Source: Rostrohypoxylon terebratum
Lineage: Eukaryota > Ascomycota > Sordariomycetes > Xylariales > Hypoxylaceae
Assembly (NCBI GenBank): GCA_022497145.1
Contig: MU385942.1
Coordinates: 1 to 64,000, forward strand
Direction of reading: 5' to 3'
DNA: 64,000 bases
The position numbers and the translations under genes were made by a program. This document shows positions 10,382-21,318 of this stretch, piece after piece; the stretch's first letter is position 1, and the number at the start of each line of letters is the position of its first letter. Under the pieces are notes generated by a model that saw only the letters and a program-made list of their open reading frames with translations, was not told where the DNA came from and searched no databases.

Positions 10382-12013
10382 ATGCCTACGGTTCACCTAC
10401 TCGACTATGTCGCGGGCAACGTCCGATCCCTCGTCAACGCCATCGAGAAGTGCGGGTATACAGTAGAATGGGTCCGGACTCCCGAGGAAGTCTCGCGCGC
10501 TGAGAAGCTGATCCTCCCCGGTGTCGGCCACTTCGGCCACTGTCTAAGCCAACTTGCGGGCGCGGGCTACCTACCACCTATACGAGCGCACATCGACGCC
10601 GGGAAGCCGTTCATGGGCATCTGCGTGGGTCTACAAGCCATTTTCGAGGGCTCTGTCGAGGACCCCGCTGCGCCGGGTCTAGGACTGATAAAGGGGAACT
10701 TGGATCGGTTTGACGACAAGGACAAGGCGGTCCCACATATTGGCTGGAATAGCGCGAATGCTGGTGGAAAGAGCTTGTATGATTTACGGCCCGAGAGCAA
10801 GTACTACTACGTCCACTCGTATAAATATCCGTATGTAAAGGGCGAGCTGGAGAACCAAGGCTGGACCGTGGCGACGGGGACGTACGGTGGAGAGGTGTTC
10901 GTCGGCGCGGTAGCCAAGAACAACATACTAGCGACGCAATTCCACCCTGAAAAGAGCGGCGTTGCAGGCTTAAGGGTTATAAAGTCCTTCCTCACAGGTT
11001 CAGGCGCTAAAACCGTCGGACAAGATATCGCCGGTCCAGCTCCAACAGGCGGCTTAACACGGCGTGTCATCGCGTGTCTAGACGTGCGCACCAACGACCA
11101 AGGGGATCTCGTGGTAACTAAGGGCGACCAGTACGACGTACGAGAAAAGACGTCCGACCGAGGCGTGCGCAACCTCGGCAAGCCCGTGGAGCTCGCGCGC
11201 AAGTACTACGAGCAAGGCGCGGACGAAGTGACCTTCCTCAACATAACCAGTTTCCGCGACTGTCCGCTGGCCGACGTCCCCATGCTTGAGATCCTCCGGC
11301 AGACCTCGCAGACGGTCTTCGTGCCCCTGACCATCGGCGGCGGCATCCGCGATACGGTCGACGTGGACGGGACCAAGGTGAGCGCGCTGGAGATCGCGAC
11401 CATGTACTTCAAGTCCGGCGCCGACAAGGTGTCCATCGGCTCCGACGCCGTGCTCGCCGCCGAGGAGTACTACGGGCTCGGCAAGAAGCTGTTCGGGGCC
11501 ACCGCCATCGAGCAGATCAGCCGCGCCTACGGCAACCAGGCCGTGGTCGTGAGCGTGGATCCCAAGCGCGTTTACGTCCCCAAGGTCGACGCTACGCGCC
11601 ACAACACCATCCGTACCAAGTTCCCCGGCCCGAAGGGCGAGGAGTACTGCTGGTACGCGTGCACTATTAAAGGCGGGCGGGAGACGCGGGATCTGGATGT
11701 CGTGGAATTAGTCCAGGCCGTCGAAGCCATGGGCGCGGGGGAGATCTTGTTAAATTGTATAGATCGGGATGGGACCAATAGCGGATTCGACCTCGAGTTG
11801 ATCGACCAGGTTAAGGGCGCGGTCAGGATCCCGGTTATTGCGTCGAGCGGGGCCGGGAACCCGGGTCACTTCGAGGAGGTATTCGAGAAGACGCGGACAG
11901 ATGCTGCGTTGGGAGCGGGGATCTTCCATAGAGGCGAGTATACGGTGAAACAGGTCAAGGATTACCTAGCGGAGAAGGGGCTGGAGGTAAGACAATTCGA
12001 GGGAGACTTATGA
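10382..12013 (+). CDS. HIS7: imidazole glycerol phosphate synthase (HisHF fusion)
   Basis: Single exon, 543 aa, normal length for the fungal/plant bifunctional enzyme. Residues 1-~205 are the HisH glutaminase: GICVGLQ carries the nucleophile C81, and FHPEKSG carries H188 and E190, completing the triad. Residues ~225-543 are the HisF cyclase, a TIM barrel beginning RVIACLDVR and ending with the phosphate-binding SSGAGNP region and a [10 protein letters not shown] segment. The enzyme uses glutamine-derived ammonia to convert PRFAR to imidazole glycerol phosphate plus AICAR (histidine step 5, feeding purine synthesis). The start is the first Met and fits the family N-terminus. Likely under cross-pathway control through the upstream TGACTCA. 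The gene converges on the antizyme gene. Confidence 0.98.
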   Translation: MPTVHLLDYVAGNVRSLVNAIEKCGYTVEWVRTPEEVSRAEKLILPGVGHFGHCLSQLAGAGYLPPIRAHIDAGKPFMGICVGLQAIFEGSVEDPAAPGLGLIKGNLDRFDDKDKAVPHIGWNSANAGGKSLYDLRPESKYYYVHSYKYPYVKGELENQGWTVATGTYGGEVFVGAVAKNNILATQFHPEKSGVAGLRVIKSFLTGSGAKTVGQDIAGPAPTGGLTRRVIACLDVRTNDQGDLVVTKGDQYDVREKTSDRGVRNLGKPVELARKYYEQGADEVTFLNITSFRDCPLADVPMLEILRQTSQTVFVPLTIGGGIRDTVDVDGTKVSALEIATMYFKSGADKVSIGSDAVLAAEEYYGLGKKLFGATAIEQISRAYGNQAVVVSVDPKRVYVPKVDATRHNTIRTKFPGPKGEEYCWYACTIKGGRETRDLDVVELVQAVEAMGAGEILLNCIDRDGTNSGFDLELIDQVKGAVRIPVIASSGAGNPGHFEEVFEKTRTDAALGAGIFHRGEYTVKQVKDYLAEKGLEVRQFEGDL

Positions 12014-12503
12014 TATCCACCTCGGTAAGTATCTAAAAGAGGGGATCTAGGATTGGAGGTTGGGGTTCAGCGGACAGAGGTACTGGCGCATTTTGTCTTA
12101 TATTTAATTGCACATGTTAGAATAGAAAAGGCGTTGATGGATTAGATGTGGGATAAGAAAAAAAAACAGGAACGATGGAAGTTCGTTATTTTTATTGATA
12201 GTACCGACATGCCATTATATCATTGTCTTTTGCAAAGCCGGTTCATTCGTGAGATTCAGACCTCTACGCCGATAACTTTTTTGCGCGCGGAAACGAATGA
12301 AGCAAGATGCTACCGTGGAAAGAAACGACACCAATGCGCCTAGATTGACGGAATGCGTGCATGCATGCCGAATCCGACAACTCCAAAATGCAATCCAACC
12401 CCGAAAAACACTGCATAGGTGTCAACGATCCCCTAAAATCCGAGTAGAACCGAAACGAGTTTATTAACGATCGTCAATGCTCGTATGTTCGTAATGTTGG
12501 CGA
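12014..12503. other. convergent 3' flank
   Basis: 490 bases between the HIS7 and antizyme 3' ends. A poly-A run (12160s) and no gene seen. Confidence 0.55.
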
Positions 12504-13486
12504 CTAGACCTCCATACCCATAAACAGCCATTTGTTGCTAGTAACGTCGACGTCCTTGGCCCAATGGTCCAGAGTAGTAAGTTCGAAACCAACCCACTGG
12601 AGACTCCTCATCAACGCCTTCGCGTAATCAGCAGGCATCTTGCGATCTACGCAAATGACGACATGTGCAGCCCCCACTGGACCATCAGCCAATTCGATCA
12701 AAGCAATGAGCCTGTGATTACCGTTAGTATGACGCAATGGTACAAGAGGGCGGGTGGGAGCATACGCTTGCTTGAGATCGCGGCCGACGAGCCCGTCGTC
12801 AAAGAATGCGAACAACGATTTCTCGTCGCCGTCTTCCGCAACAAAGGCCCGGAAGCTAGCACCTCCAGCATAGTCCCAAAACTCCATCCATCCATTCACA
12901 TTAACTCCATTCTTGATATCAATATCTGAGAAAGTAGATTGAGGCGAAGGATAATCGTCAGGTGGTGGCGTGAGTGCGTAGTTGTAGTTGTTAACACCAG
13001 TCAGGCAGGAGCCATTACCGGCTGCGTTCCACTCAACCTGGAACACGGCTTTCATAGTCTCACAGAAGAATCTCTCACATTCTTCCCTGATCTGGAGTAT
13101 TGCCCCCCCTCGGCGGCCGCGGCTAATTTGTCCGTTGTTGGAGCTGCGCTTCTTGTTCTTGGGTTGAAGAGCGAGCTCGTTTGAGGAGGTGATGGCCGCG
13201 AGGGGGGGACTTGACGGAGGAGATGGTAGACCTGAGATAGGGACCTCAGGAATACCACTCGGCCCCTGTTACAAGTATTGGTCAGCGTCTAAAGTAATGA
13301 TAAATATAGAGGAGATGTATGTCTCGGGTCCTTACCTGCAGCCCCGGTAGTGCAGTAGTGAAGCCCCTTCAGGGAGGCAGTGGGGTCGACGAGGTAGCAA
13401 CTGGCGAGGACATTGACCTGCCTGGCCACGGCCTCGCCATAGTTACTACTACTAAAATTGTTTTTATCGTTTTTCATCGGTGCCAT
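12504..13486 (-). CDS. ornithine decarboxylase antizyme, expressed by +1 frameshift
   Basis: Exon 1 is 13336-13486; a 70-nt intron (13266-13335, GTAAGG to CAG) precedes exon 2, 12504-13265. Frame 0 encodes 56 aa ending AEWYS and stops at TGA 13246-13248. Moving +1 (skipping the T) enters a 247-codon frame beginning EVPISGLPSPPSSPP that is open to 12504, for a total of about 303 aa. The second frame holds the antizyme fold: ECERFFCETMKAVFQVEWN, GASFRAFVAEDG, EKSLFAFFDD, ALMRSLQWVGFELTTLD and WLFMGMEV at the C-terminus. Antizymes bind ornithine decarboxylase monomers, deliver them to the 26S proteasome without ubiquitin and block polyamine uptake; high polyamines raise frameshifting, closing a feedback loop. 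An insert rich in Asn/Tyr/Pro (NYNYALTPPPDDYPSP) sits before the core. Residues AEWYS-EVP flanking the shift resemble the animal RWCS-DVP. Very unlikely to be a pseudogene, since both frames are intact except at the canonical shift codon. Confidence 0.95.
13246..13251 (-). promoter_or_regulatory. programmed +1 ribosomal frameshift site TCC-TGA
   Basis: On the minus strand the frame-0 codons read GAG TGG TAT TCC TGA GGT. TCC-TGA is the slippery site known from most antizyme mRNAs (mammals and others): with TCC in the P site and the slow TGA in the A site, the ribosome moves one base forward and reads GAG GTC CCT ATC. The site lies 17 bases into exon 2, so it is created in the mRNA just after the exon junction. 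A C-rich stretch follows about 40 bases downstream and could act in stimulation; that is inference. Confidence 0.93.
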
Positions 13487-15554
13487 GACTGTCGATGGAA
13501 TCCAGGGCTGTCGTAGAAATCGGGTTGTAATTGTTTCGAATAAAAAGACAGAGATTCAGGAGACTCCGGGTGAGTCAAAATAGTCGAGTTTAAAGTTTGG
13601 GTTAAAGGTTTGTTTTTTGGTTGCTTGGTCAATGGATTGTCAAATCTTTTTGTAAGATTTTATCGCGAATTGACTATAATTTGGTTGTGTCGGGTGTGTC
13701 AAAGTGTGTTGAAGGCGTGGAAAGTGGAAAGTTTGTAAGTGGCTTGAAATTTGTTGGTGTAAGACGGAGGCGGCAAAGCAATTCTAATACATCAATTATC
13801 GGCAAAAGACAGCAGCGGTCAAGCGCAATTGCATCTTCCAAAAGGGCGGGGACTTGTGCCTTCCCACTTCTGGAAACGGCGAGATACTTCTAGTTCAACC
13901 AATCAACTTGGAGAATACCGACCGTGCCACCCCCGCCCATCATCACGTGTTTAATCCGCCAGTAATTGAACCAATGACTTGGGAGCATCATGATTGGTGG
14001 TTAGAATCTTGTGCATCTTGGCAACTTCTTTAGGCCAATATGGAAAAGCCGGTCAACCCATTGACGACGATTTCTTGCCTTCAAAATTTATGCCCAGTAG
14101 TAATACAATTTGCCTCGCGCAAACTGATAAACACAGCTTACGTGTGCTTATCCGCCCGTTATATTCCTGGAATGTTCCTTACGGATAATAGAGCTCAGTG
14201 AAACTACACAAGGCGTTCTATCAAGTTGCATCGAGTACGATACCGTACAAGCAGGCTGGCAGGCTACACTACCTACCTAGGTCCTAGGTAGAAAGTGAGC
14301 AACATTGAAACAGGCTTTTCCATTTTGTTATCAAGCAAGGGAGTTGTTCCGCCCACTTGACATCCAACATATGTACCTAATATGCACCTTCAATTCTGAC
14401 TAAGTCTGGTACTACTAGGTACCCGACTCAAAGACTAGCCCAAGATGATTCGTGAGACGGCACTTTTGGTCCGGAAAACTCGGGTTAAGCCTTGACTATC
14501 AGTGGTTGCAACAAAGAAGTCTTAATAATGACACCACACTCCAAGATGATGAGGCGCTTCTCTGTCCGCGAATAAGCACGTGGAGAAACAAGTCGATCTT
14601 TTTGATCAGAGCCTAATTTTCCACATCTAACACTTTGTGCATATTAGAGGTGTATGTTTTTCGTCAAAGTAAAATATAATCCATAATTTCTTGAATAAAT
14701 GTAGGCAATATTGACTTGATCCAACTCTTTAGCTAGGTAAGTAAGTACGGGGTAGTAATTACTAATATTCCATGCCCATCAAATAGACATATGTACTAGC
14801 TAGTACTAGCAATGAACAATGGCATTTTGACTTTTTGCGATCGACGGAGTGACGAAGTTTTAAGTTATGCAGGGATTACCCCTCTATCCATCCGCCCTCA
14901 GTATCCATCCTCTTAGGTAGGTAGCCGCATTGGGCTGTAGTCGGTAATGTCGATAAAGCCGATAAAGCTGGGGTGGGCGACTCCGATAAGGGAGTAAGAT
15001 GCACCTGCTCAGTCTGAAAATGATGCGATGCGATCACACGGGGACAACTTTAAATGGTGGTGGGAGTGACTACCATTTTCCGAGGTCACAGCATGAAGCT
15101 TAAGATAGACCCTAACGCCCGCATGTTCCGGAGCGCTGCTTGCCCTTAGGGTCTTTTAAATCGTGGCACGCCTACCTTAATGCGACAATACAGTTCAGCA
15201 ACTACAAATGGCCAGAAATATTCTTTGTTGCTGCTCATTGCTCTTCTTTGATGCGGGGCATGTTTGCGTTGCATAATACTACTAGGTACACAGTAGTAGG
15301 ACCTAGGACCTAGGTACACTTTATGCCCACTTCCTCATCCACATCAGACATCAGTCATCAGACAGCAGACTCAAACATTTTCATATTCTGTTTCCTTAGA
15401 GTCGAGCTAGGCTCTTCTAATGATCAACCCGCTGGCTTAAATTACATACTTACGGAAGAAATCACGATTCTTATTCTTGTTCTTATTCTTATTCCATACA
15501 ATATCTATACAATATCTTACGAAATATCGCTGTATTACTTCCGACGAGGGCGAG
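13487..15554. other. long divergent upstream region antizyme/Yippee
   Basis: About 2 kb between divergent genes with no supportable coding region. It contains a TGAGTCA 7-mer (about 13565-13571) near the antizyme promoter, CCTACCTAGGTCCTAGGTAG around 14272-14291, and two ACCTAGG heptamers at 15301-15314. Most of it is AT-rich. Confidence 0.5.
15301..15314. repeat. heptamer array ACCTAGG x2
   Basis: Two exact tandem copies of ACCTAGG followed by TAC, the same context as at 493-516. Confidence 0.9.
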
Positions 15555-16448
15555 ATGTATTCCATCATGTTCAACGAGATCCTCCCAGCTCCTCCGCCAC
15601 CCCCGCCACCCCCGCCACCTCAAGACGATGTACAGGGGCTAAGATTCCCCGTTTATTTGCTCCCGAGCCTTGCCATGCCGTTCCGTCGAAGACGTCAAAG
15701 CTCATATTCGAATCCCGGGAGATCCCCAAGTGAAACAATACCGTCACTGAGCTCGACGCCAACGGACTCGGCGTCTTCGAGCCCCGTGGAGAGTCCGACA
15801 ACGCCCTCCTTCTTTCTACCAATCAACTTATTCAAGCAGAAAGATCACCATAAACGATCATCCTTAGAACCCTCAGAAAGCACGAAGCTCTCCCGGACAC
15901 AACCGAACACCATAAGATGTTCGACTTGTGCTTCCGACTTCGCCTTCGCCTCTCAGATCGTCAGCAAGGGTTTCACAGGTCGATATGGCCGGGCATTTCT
16001 CGTGTCACCTCCGGACAAACCATTTCGCAAAGGCACAAAAGGAAGAAATCTGATCAATATCAAGGTTGGCAAGTGCGAGACTCGCGTCTTAGTGACTGGA
16101 TCACATATTGTCGCGGATATTATATGTGCTGTATGTGACACCAAGGTCGGCTGGAAGTACATAGACGCAAAGGAGGAGTCGCAGAAATATAAGGTTGGAA
16201 AGTTTATCTTGGAGACTCAAAGAGTTGTCGTATACCGAAACTGGGAAGATATCATGGTCGATGAGGTTCCAGATCTCGGAACCGAGCAACAAGAGCTACA
16301 GGCGGGAAGCGACGATGAACCCGTCATGTTTGATTCAGAAGATGAGGATGAATGCGAGGATTTGTTTACTGGGGCATGGGATGCCGATGTTGTGGCCAAG
16401 AGACGGAGCCGGAAAGTCAACCGGCGGCAGAAGAAGAGTTCTGATTGA
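15555..16448 (+). CDS. Yippee/Mis18-type zinc-binding protein
   Basis: Single exon, 297 aa from the Met at 15555; the frame stays open upstream to 15477, so a longer start cannot be excluded. The Yippee domain spans about residues 118-225: first CxxC at C122/C125 (RCSTCASDFAF), second at C191/C194 (CAVCDTKVGWKY), and the conserved GRAFLV, NIKVG and KVGKFILE segments, matching the family spacing. The four cysteines should bind one zinc. The N-terminus has a run of ten or so prolines (from about residue 11) and Ser-rich disorder; the C-terminus is acidic then strongly basic (RRSRKVNRRQKK), suggesting a nuclear protein. Yeast Moh1 and animal YPEL proteins share the domain; YPEL5 works in the CTLH/GID ubiquitin ligase, but this long fungal form may differ. 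Converges on the Dtd1 gene. Confidence 0.88.
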   Translation: MYSIMFNEILPAPPPPPPPPPPQDDVQGLRFPVYLLPSLAMPFRRRRQSSYSNPGRSPSETIPSLSSTPTDSASSSPVESPTTPSFFLPINLFKQKDHHKRSSLEPSESTKLSRTQPNTIRCSTCASDFAFASQIVSKGFTGRYGRAFLVSPPDKPFRKGTKGRNLINIKVGKCETRVLVTGSHIVADIICAVCDTKVGWKYIDAKEESQKYKVGKFILETQRVVVYRNWEDIMVDEVPDLGTEQQELQAGSDDEPVMFDSEDEDECEDLFTGAWDADVVAKRRSRKVNRRQKKSSD

Positions 16449-16836
16449 TCTCTCCTAAGGCGATCGGACCTGGAGCATCATGGGGGTTTTCACTCATAAT
16501 AATGGATACCCAAGAACGATCTTATCTGATGGTGGGAAAGCGTATTAACATTTGGATACCCCGGCAAACATGTGTTCATTCAACAAAGGCGTTTACGGAT
16601 TTGAGATAGGATACCACAATTTGAACGGATATGTGTTTCCCCGGCCATTCACATTGCATGAATACTTAGTTAATATTGATACCCTCACTACTGAAGTTTG
16701 ACAATACCATTCTTTGTAACTCTAAGCGCCGGATATTGTCTAATGATATATAATGAAGCTGAAACAATTCCCATGAAAAACTGTCTATCGCAATTACCAC
16801 CCAATAAAAGCTAGTTATGAAGACATTTTGTTATCG
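16449..16836. other. convergent 3' flank
   Basis: About 390 bases between the Yippee and Dtd1 3' ends. Nothing recognised. Confidence 0.5.
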
Positions 16837-17651
16837 TTATTGACTTGGCTCTGCTGTTGGAGCCGGGGTCTCCGTGGGTATTGGCACAGGGTTTTGACCA
16901 GCTGATAGCTCTAATGTGACCTTCAAAATAATTAATATTACTCAAGTTGACAATAACCATGATCAGGCGGGATCTGAGACATACAGGGCCATCATTTACC
17001 AAGGCGACCTCCATCATGGCCTGAAACACTCCGTTCTTTACCTTGTCGGCTACATAGCCTTGCTGTACTTTTTGAAAGAAGTATTCGTATAGTCTCTTGG
17101 CCTCTTCTCCTCCCATTGCGCCGTGGAAGTCGGGCTTGTTGCCCTTCTTAGTGGAGGCAAGTAGGGTGAATTGGGACACTGGCAGCGTAGAAATGAGACG
17201 CGGGAATCAAATATTGACTCCTTCCGAAAGGGTCTAAGACCTACCGCAAAGGACCTCACCACCGATATTCACAACACTCTTCCTCCACTAGGAAGCAAGC
17301 ACCCGTCAGATACAGCTGTACATACGCGCGTATGAGACAGATTAATGGCAGGAAATGAGTGACATGGGAGAGGTGGGAATGGATATTCACCTACTCTTCC
17401 TCCGGTATCGTCATCCCATAGCTTTAGCTTCAACACTTTGGCCGCGAGAGCCTGTGCCTCTTTCTCTGTGTCCCCGGGGCCTACTGCGGCGAAGACTAAG
17501 ACTCCTTTGCCTATCGATGACACCACCTCTTTCTCTACCGTCACTGAAGCGGACAACACGCGCTGCAGGATAGCTGCAGAAGTTCTCAATGTTGAACAAA
17601 TAGTCTAGGCAAAGACAATGAAGTGGTTGGATTAAAGTACTGACCTTTCAT
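16837..17651 (-). CDS. DTD1: D-aminoacyl-tRNA deacylase
   Basis: Five exons on the minus strand: 17645-17651, 17395-17573, 17245-17287, 16985-17178 and 16837-16920; 168 aa. The first exon is only 7 nt (ATG AAA G) and, joined across a 71-nt intron, gives MKAILQRVLSASVTV, the standard DTD start. The two active-site signatures are present: SQFTLLAS (group I) and NDGPVTLEL (the Gly-cisPro motif of group II), the latter rebuilt only by the last splice. The enzyme hydrolyses D-amino acids, and glycine mischarged on tRNA-Ala, from tRNA in the cytosol. The family is about 150 aa; the extra C-terminal tail is Pro/Thr-rich (PVPIPTETPAPTAEPSQ). The exon-3 segment WRKSVVNIGGEVLC fits the homologous strand. 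Every junction uses GT-AG and keeps frame. Confidence 0.94.
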
Positions 17652-19182
17652 CTTGGGTCGCGGGAGCTTGCAGCTTCGTCGGATCCTGATTTGATAGTCA
17701 AAAACCTGTGAGTGCACATTTGATGCGAACATGTGGGCCGGATATTAATATACATGAAAGGAAATATATCACATCATATAGAAATAGACATACCTAAATT
17801 AAGATGATATGAATAATTTGGCGAAGATATCTTCAATAGGTATTCACCAACAGCTCATTGAATCCATATTAAGCAAATAGTACAAAGTAGTAGCCCCCTA
17901 TTATCTATGAGGGTCCTCGGAGAAATTGAGCCCTGGAAGATCCATTTAATGGAGCAAGTGACCGACATCTGGCAATCAAGTGGAAGGCGGAAGTACTGTC
18001 TTCCGTGTTTTGTGGCCCGCCTCTAGTGGCAAATAAATGTATCAATGTATCTAAGTACTTCGTAACTACTACATAAAAGTCGAGATAAAAAGCAATAACT
18101 GAATCGAGATGGAGTTGTGCAAATGAGACTAATGGCACACAGGTTAGAATATGATAGATTTAAAAGATTTTCGGTGAATATGAAAGATGGCTTTTTTTCA
18201 CAGCCTTGAGATTTATTAATCGTAAAAGTGATACTAGTACTATGTTACTCACGCTCTAGGTAGGTACCTTAAAGGACAAGACTAGGTAGGTATACATACA
18301 TCAGGTAGCCTAGAAGTACCTACTCTAAAGTACCTACTCTAGGGCTCCAGTAGATTGCAAAGGCTGACAGCCCGGGCAGTCAGTGCCCAGGTGGTTACAG
18401 GTATTATTACAGCAGTAGAGTATCGTAGTTCAGAGGTGATTACCTGTAACTTTTGCCCTAGCCGACTTTAAATGTTGGGGGAGTTCAGGAAAGCACAGTT
18501 CCAAGGTTATTAATTATGGACAGTACCTAGCAGGTACGGGGGCCAGTCACAGTACGTAACACAATCCATAGGCAGGCTGAGAAGCTGGGCAGCTGCAACC
18601 TAGGGCTGTGCTTGCATCGCAATCTTTCGCATCTCACCCCAGTTTTTAGTCTCTTCAGCCTTCTTAACTGGAATACTGCCAACTGCCAATGCTGCCAATA
18701 CAAAAATATCACTTTGACTCCGACACTGGCATCACGTAGGTAATCAGCAAACAACCATCTTTTAAAACACCACATAATACCACACTTGAGGAGGGCAAAC
18801 GAAGAGGATCTTTACATTAAGACCTTACCTAACTTCATTTTCTTCCTACAGATTTTGTACAGATGGTACAGATGGTATATGCATCGTCAAATTAGTGCGA
18901 TCTGCAATCCCATCGACCTATTGACATATCGACTATTAACCTACGCACCCACGCACCCACGCACCCACGCACCTTACGCACCTACATAGTACGCAATCTC
19001 GCCATTTCCAAACCACTCCTGATCGACTGGATTTGTAGACTACGTGCGCCGACTCCCCTCCAACTCTCCCACCTTCACCACGCCAAATCGCATCGACAAA
19101 CCCCCGATTTTGAACACTTGTTTACCTCAATCACAAGCACCAGCTACTTTGCTCAGGTCTGTCCTGGGCACCCACATCCACA
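17652..19182. other. divergent upstream region Dtd1/Not3
   Basis: 1.5 kb without a supportable gene. It contains CTAGGTAGGTACC-type motifs near 18256-18295 and the ACGCACCC octamer array at 18943-18973, which may lie in the 5' leader of the Not3/5 gene. Confidence 0.5.
18943..18973. repeat. octamer array ACGCACCC x~4
   Basis: Three exact ACGCACCC units plus a truncated fourth, then another TTACGCACC. It lies about 210 bases before the Not3/5 start. Confidence 0.92.
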
Positions 19183-21318
19183 ATGGCAGCAAGGAAACTG
19201 CAGCAAGAAATAGACAAATGCTTCAAGAAAGTGGCTGAGGGAGTCGCTGAATTTGATGCCATTTATGAGAAGATTGAGCAGTCGAATAACCCCGCCCAGA
19301 AGGAAAAGTTGGAGGACAATCTCAAGCGCGAGATCAAGAAGCTACAGAGGTTACGCGACCAGATTAAGACCTGGGCTGCTAGCAATGACATCAAGGACAA
19401 GGCTCCTTTGCTGGAGCATAGGAAGCTGATAGAGACGGTACGTTGATAGGATAGGATGGTAATTGCAAGCTCTTTAATGGTGTCGCTCACGAGTCTACTA
19501 GCAAATGGAACGGTTCAAGGCCGTGGAAAAGGCGATGAAGACCAAGGCATACTCGAAGGAGGGTCTGTCAGCAGCTGCCAAGTTAGATCCCAAAGAGAAA
19601 GCAAAACATGAAGCCGGCGAATTCCTTAGTGGTGTAGTCGACGAGCTTGAGCAGCAGATTGAGACACTCGAGGCCGAGGGCGAGTCCATACAAGCGACGA
19701 TGAAGAAGGGCAAGAACCAAGCCTCCAAAGCCGATCGCATGGCTACTATCGAGCGGATAATCGAACGGCATAAATGGCATCAGGGCAAACTCGAACTGAT
19801 CCGACGATCGCTTGACAATGGTGGCGTCGAGGCGGAGCAAGTGAATGACTTAGAGGAGAGCATCAAGTACTACGTCTCGGACGGCATGAATGACGACTAT
19901 GTTGAAGACGAAGGTCTCTATGACGAACTCAATCTACAAGAAGAGGAAGATGTCTACGGCATGGGCCAAGATAACGACCGAGTCTCGTCACAAGATACCC
20001 AGTCTATACAGGATGATACCGCTGAGCCGGATTCGCGATCCGGTAGCTTGCCAGGAGGAAAGGCGCGAAGTGCTGTCGAAGCCGCAGCAGCCGCTGGACG
20101 GCGACCCTCAGCGCAGCTCAAGTCCCCTCTCCCAACTCTGGCAACACTGCATAACCCACTGGTTAATGTCACTAATGGTAGCACCGCGAATACCAGCATG
20201 AAACCGGCGTCGCTGCCTACACGGCCAGCCGGAGAGGGGTTGAAGTATGCTTCTGCAGCCGCAGCCGCCGCAGCAAGCGACAAGAACAATGTCGGCATCG
20301 CGCCACTTCCGCCGCCACCAGGTTCCCAACCAGTCACGTATTCTCCAGGAATTTCGCCACTACCACCTGCTGCGTTAGCGAGAACCAGCGCATCTAACTC
20401 ACCGAATACGGCATTTTTACAACCTGCGCCGCCGGAACAAAGGTCAGGAAATCTATCCGTCCCAACGACAGTCCCTGAACCTAAGGCGCCCGAACCAACT
20501 ACTACGGCCCCAACGCCGAAGAAGTCCGAGAAGGTATCCTCCAAGGCCGCAGGCAAGGCTCCCGCCTCTACGGAACACGCCGAGTCCTCGAAAGGTAAAT
20601 CATGCTGCGCATACCTCTGTTTACCACCATTTGTTTTGTACTGACTTTGTCACATAGCACCCCAAACGAATGGCGTTTCCAATGGCGTAAAACCTACCGA
20701 GGAGAAAGAGGAAGAGTCAATATACCACCTTCCCGCTTCATTGCAAGATTTAGTAGAATCCTTCGAGGTTACCAAAAAGCGATCCCTACCAGTTAACAGC
20801 CCGTCTCATCTACGCATGATGGCGGCCTCGCAAGCAAGCGTGAACATGCATGACACGTTCGACTCCGAGCCACCCCGAACATATAGGCCAGATTCTCGTT
20901 ATCCCTCCGCGTCAGGGTACCCGCAGGAACCGTTGCCTATTTTCGAAGATCCTAGACTGTATTCTCGGATAGAACCCGATACGCTGTTCTACGTCTTCTA
21001 CTACAAACAGGGTACCTACCAGCAGTACCTGGCAGCCAAAGCCCTGAAAGATCAGAGCTGGCGGTTCCATAAGCAGTACCAAACTTGGTTCCAACGACAC
21101 GAGGAGCCAAAGAGCATCACGGAGGAATTTGAACAGGGAACCTACCGTTTCTTTGACTACGAATCCACCTGGTGAGTTTCTCCATAGCTGGGATTTTCTT
21201 TGCCCGTAAATGTATAAATACTATGGCGTAAACTAGCCGCTGACAGTCTTTTCTTAGGATGAACCGAAGGAAAGCGGATTTCAAATTCGCCTACCGGTTC
21301 CTGGAGGACGACGTATAA
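19183..21318 (+). CDS. NOT3: CCR4-NOT complex subunit Not3/Not5
   Basis: Four exons: 19183-19437, 19502-20594, 20658-21171 and 21258-21318; 640 aa. The N-terminal Not3 domain ([17 protein letters not shown] through the coiled-coil [19 protein letters not shown]) covers about residues 1-230. A Ser/Pro/Ala-rich linker follows. The C-terminal NOT box (about 540-640) has [39 protein letters not shown], abbreviated here by its ends PLPIF and YLAAKAL, plus HEEPKSIT and FDYESTW; the last exon supplies [16 protein letters not shown]. Not3/5 binds Not1-Not2 as part of the deadenylase scaffold that controls mRNA decay and codon-optimality sensing (yeast Not5 enters the ribosomal E site). Filamentous fungi have one such gene, so Not3 and Not5 names are interchangeable. 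Confidence 0.95.

Noticed and set aside
12504..13055. Antizyme as a 183-aa protein starting at the internal Met at 13055
   Set aside because: The same frame continues upstream to the TCC-TGA shift site with conserved antizyme residues (ECERFFCET), so the internal Met is not the start.
13565..13571. TGAGTCA upstream of the antizyme gene as a CPC1 site
   Set aside because: Such 7-mers occur by chance several times per 64 kb on either strand, and antizyme is not a known general-control target.
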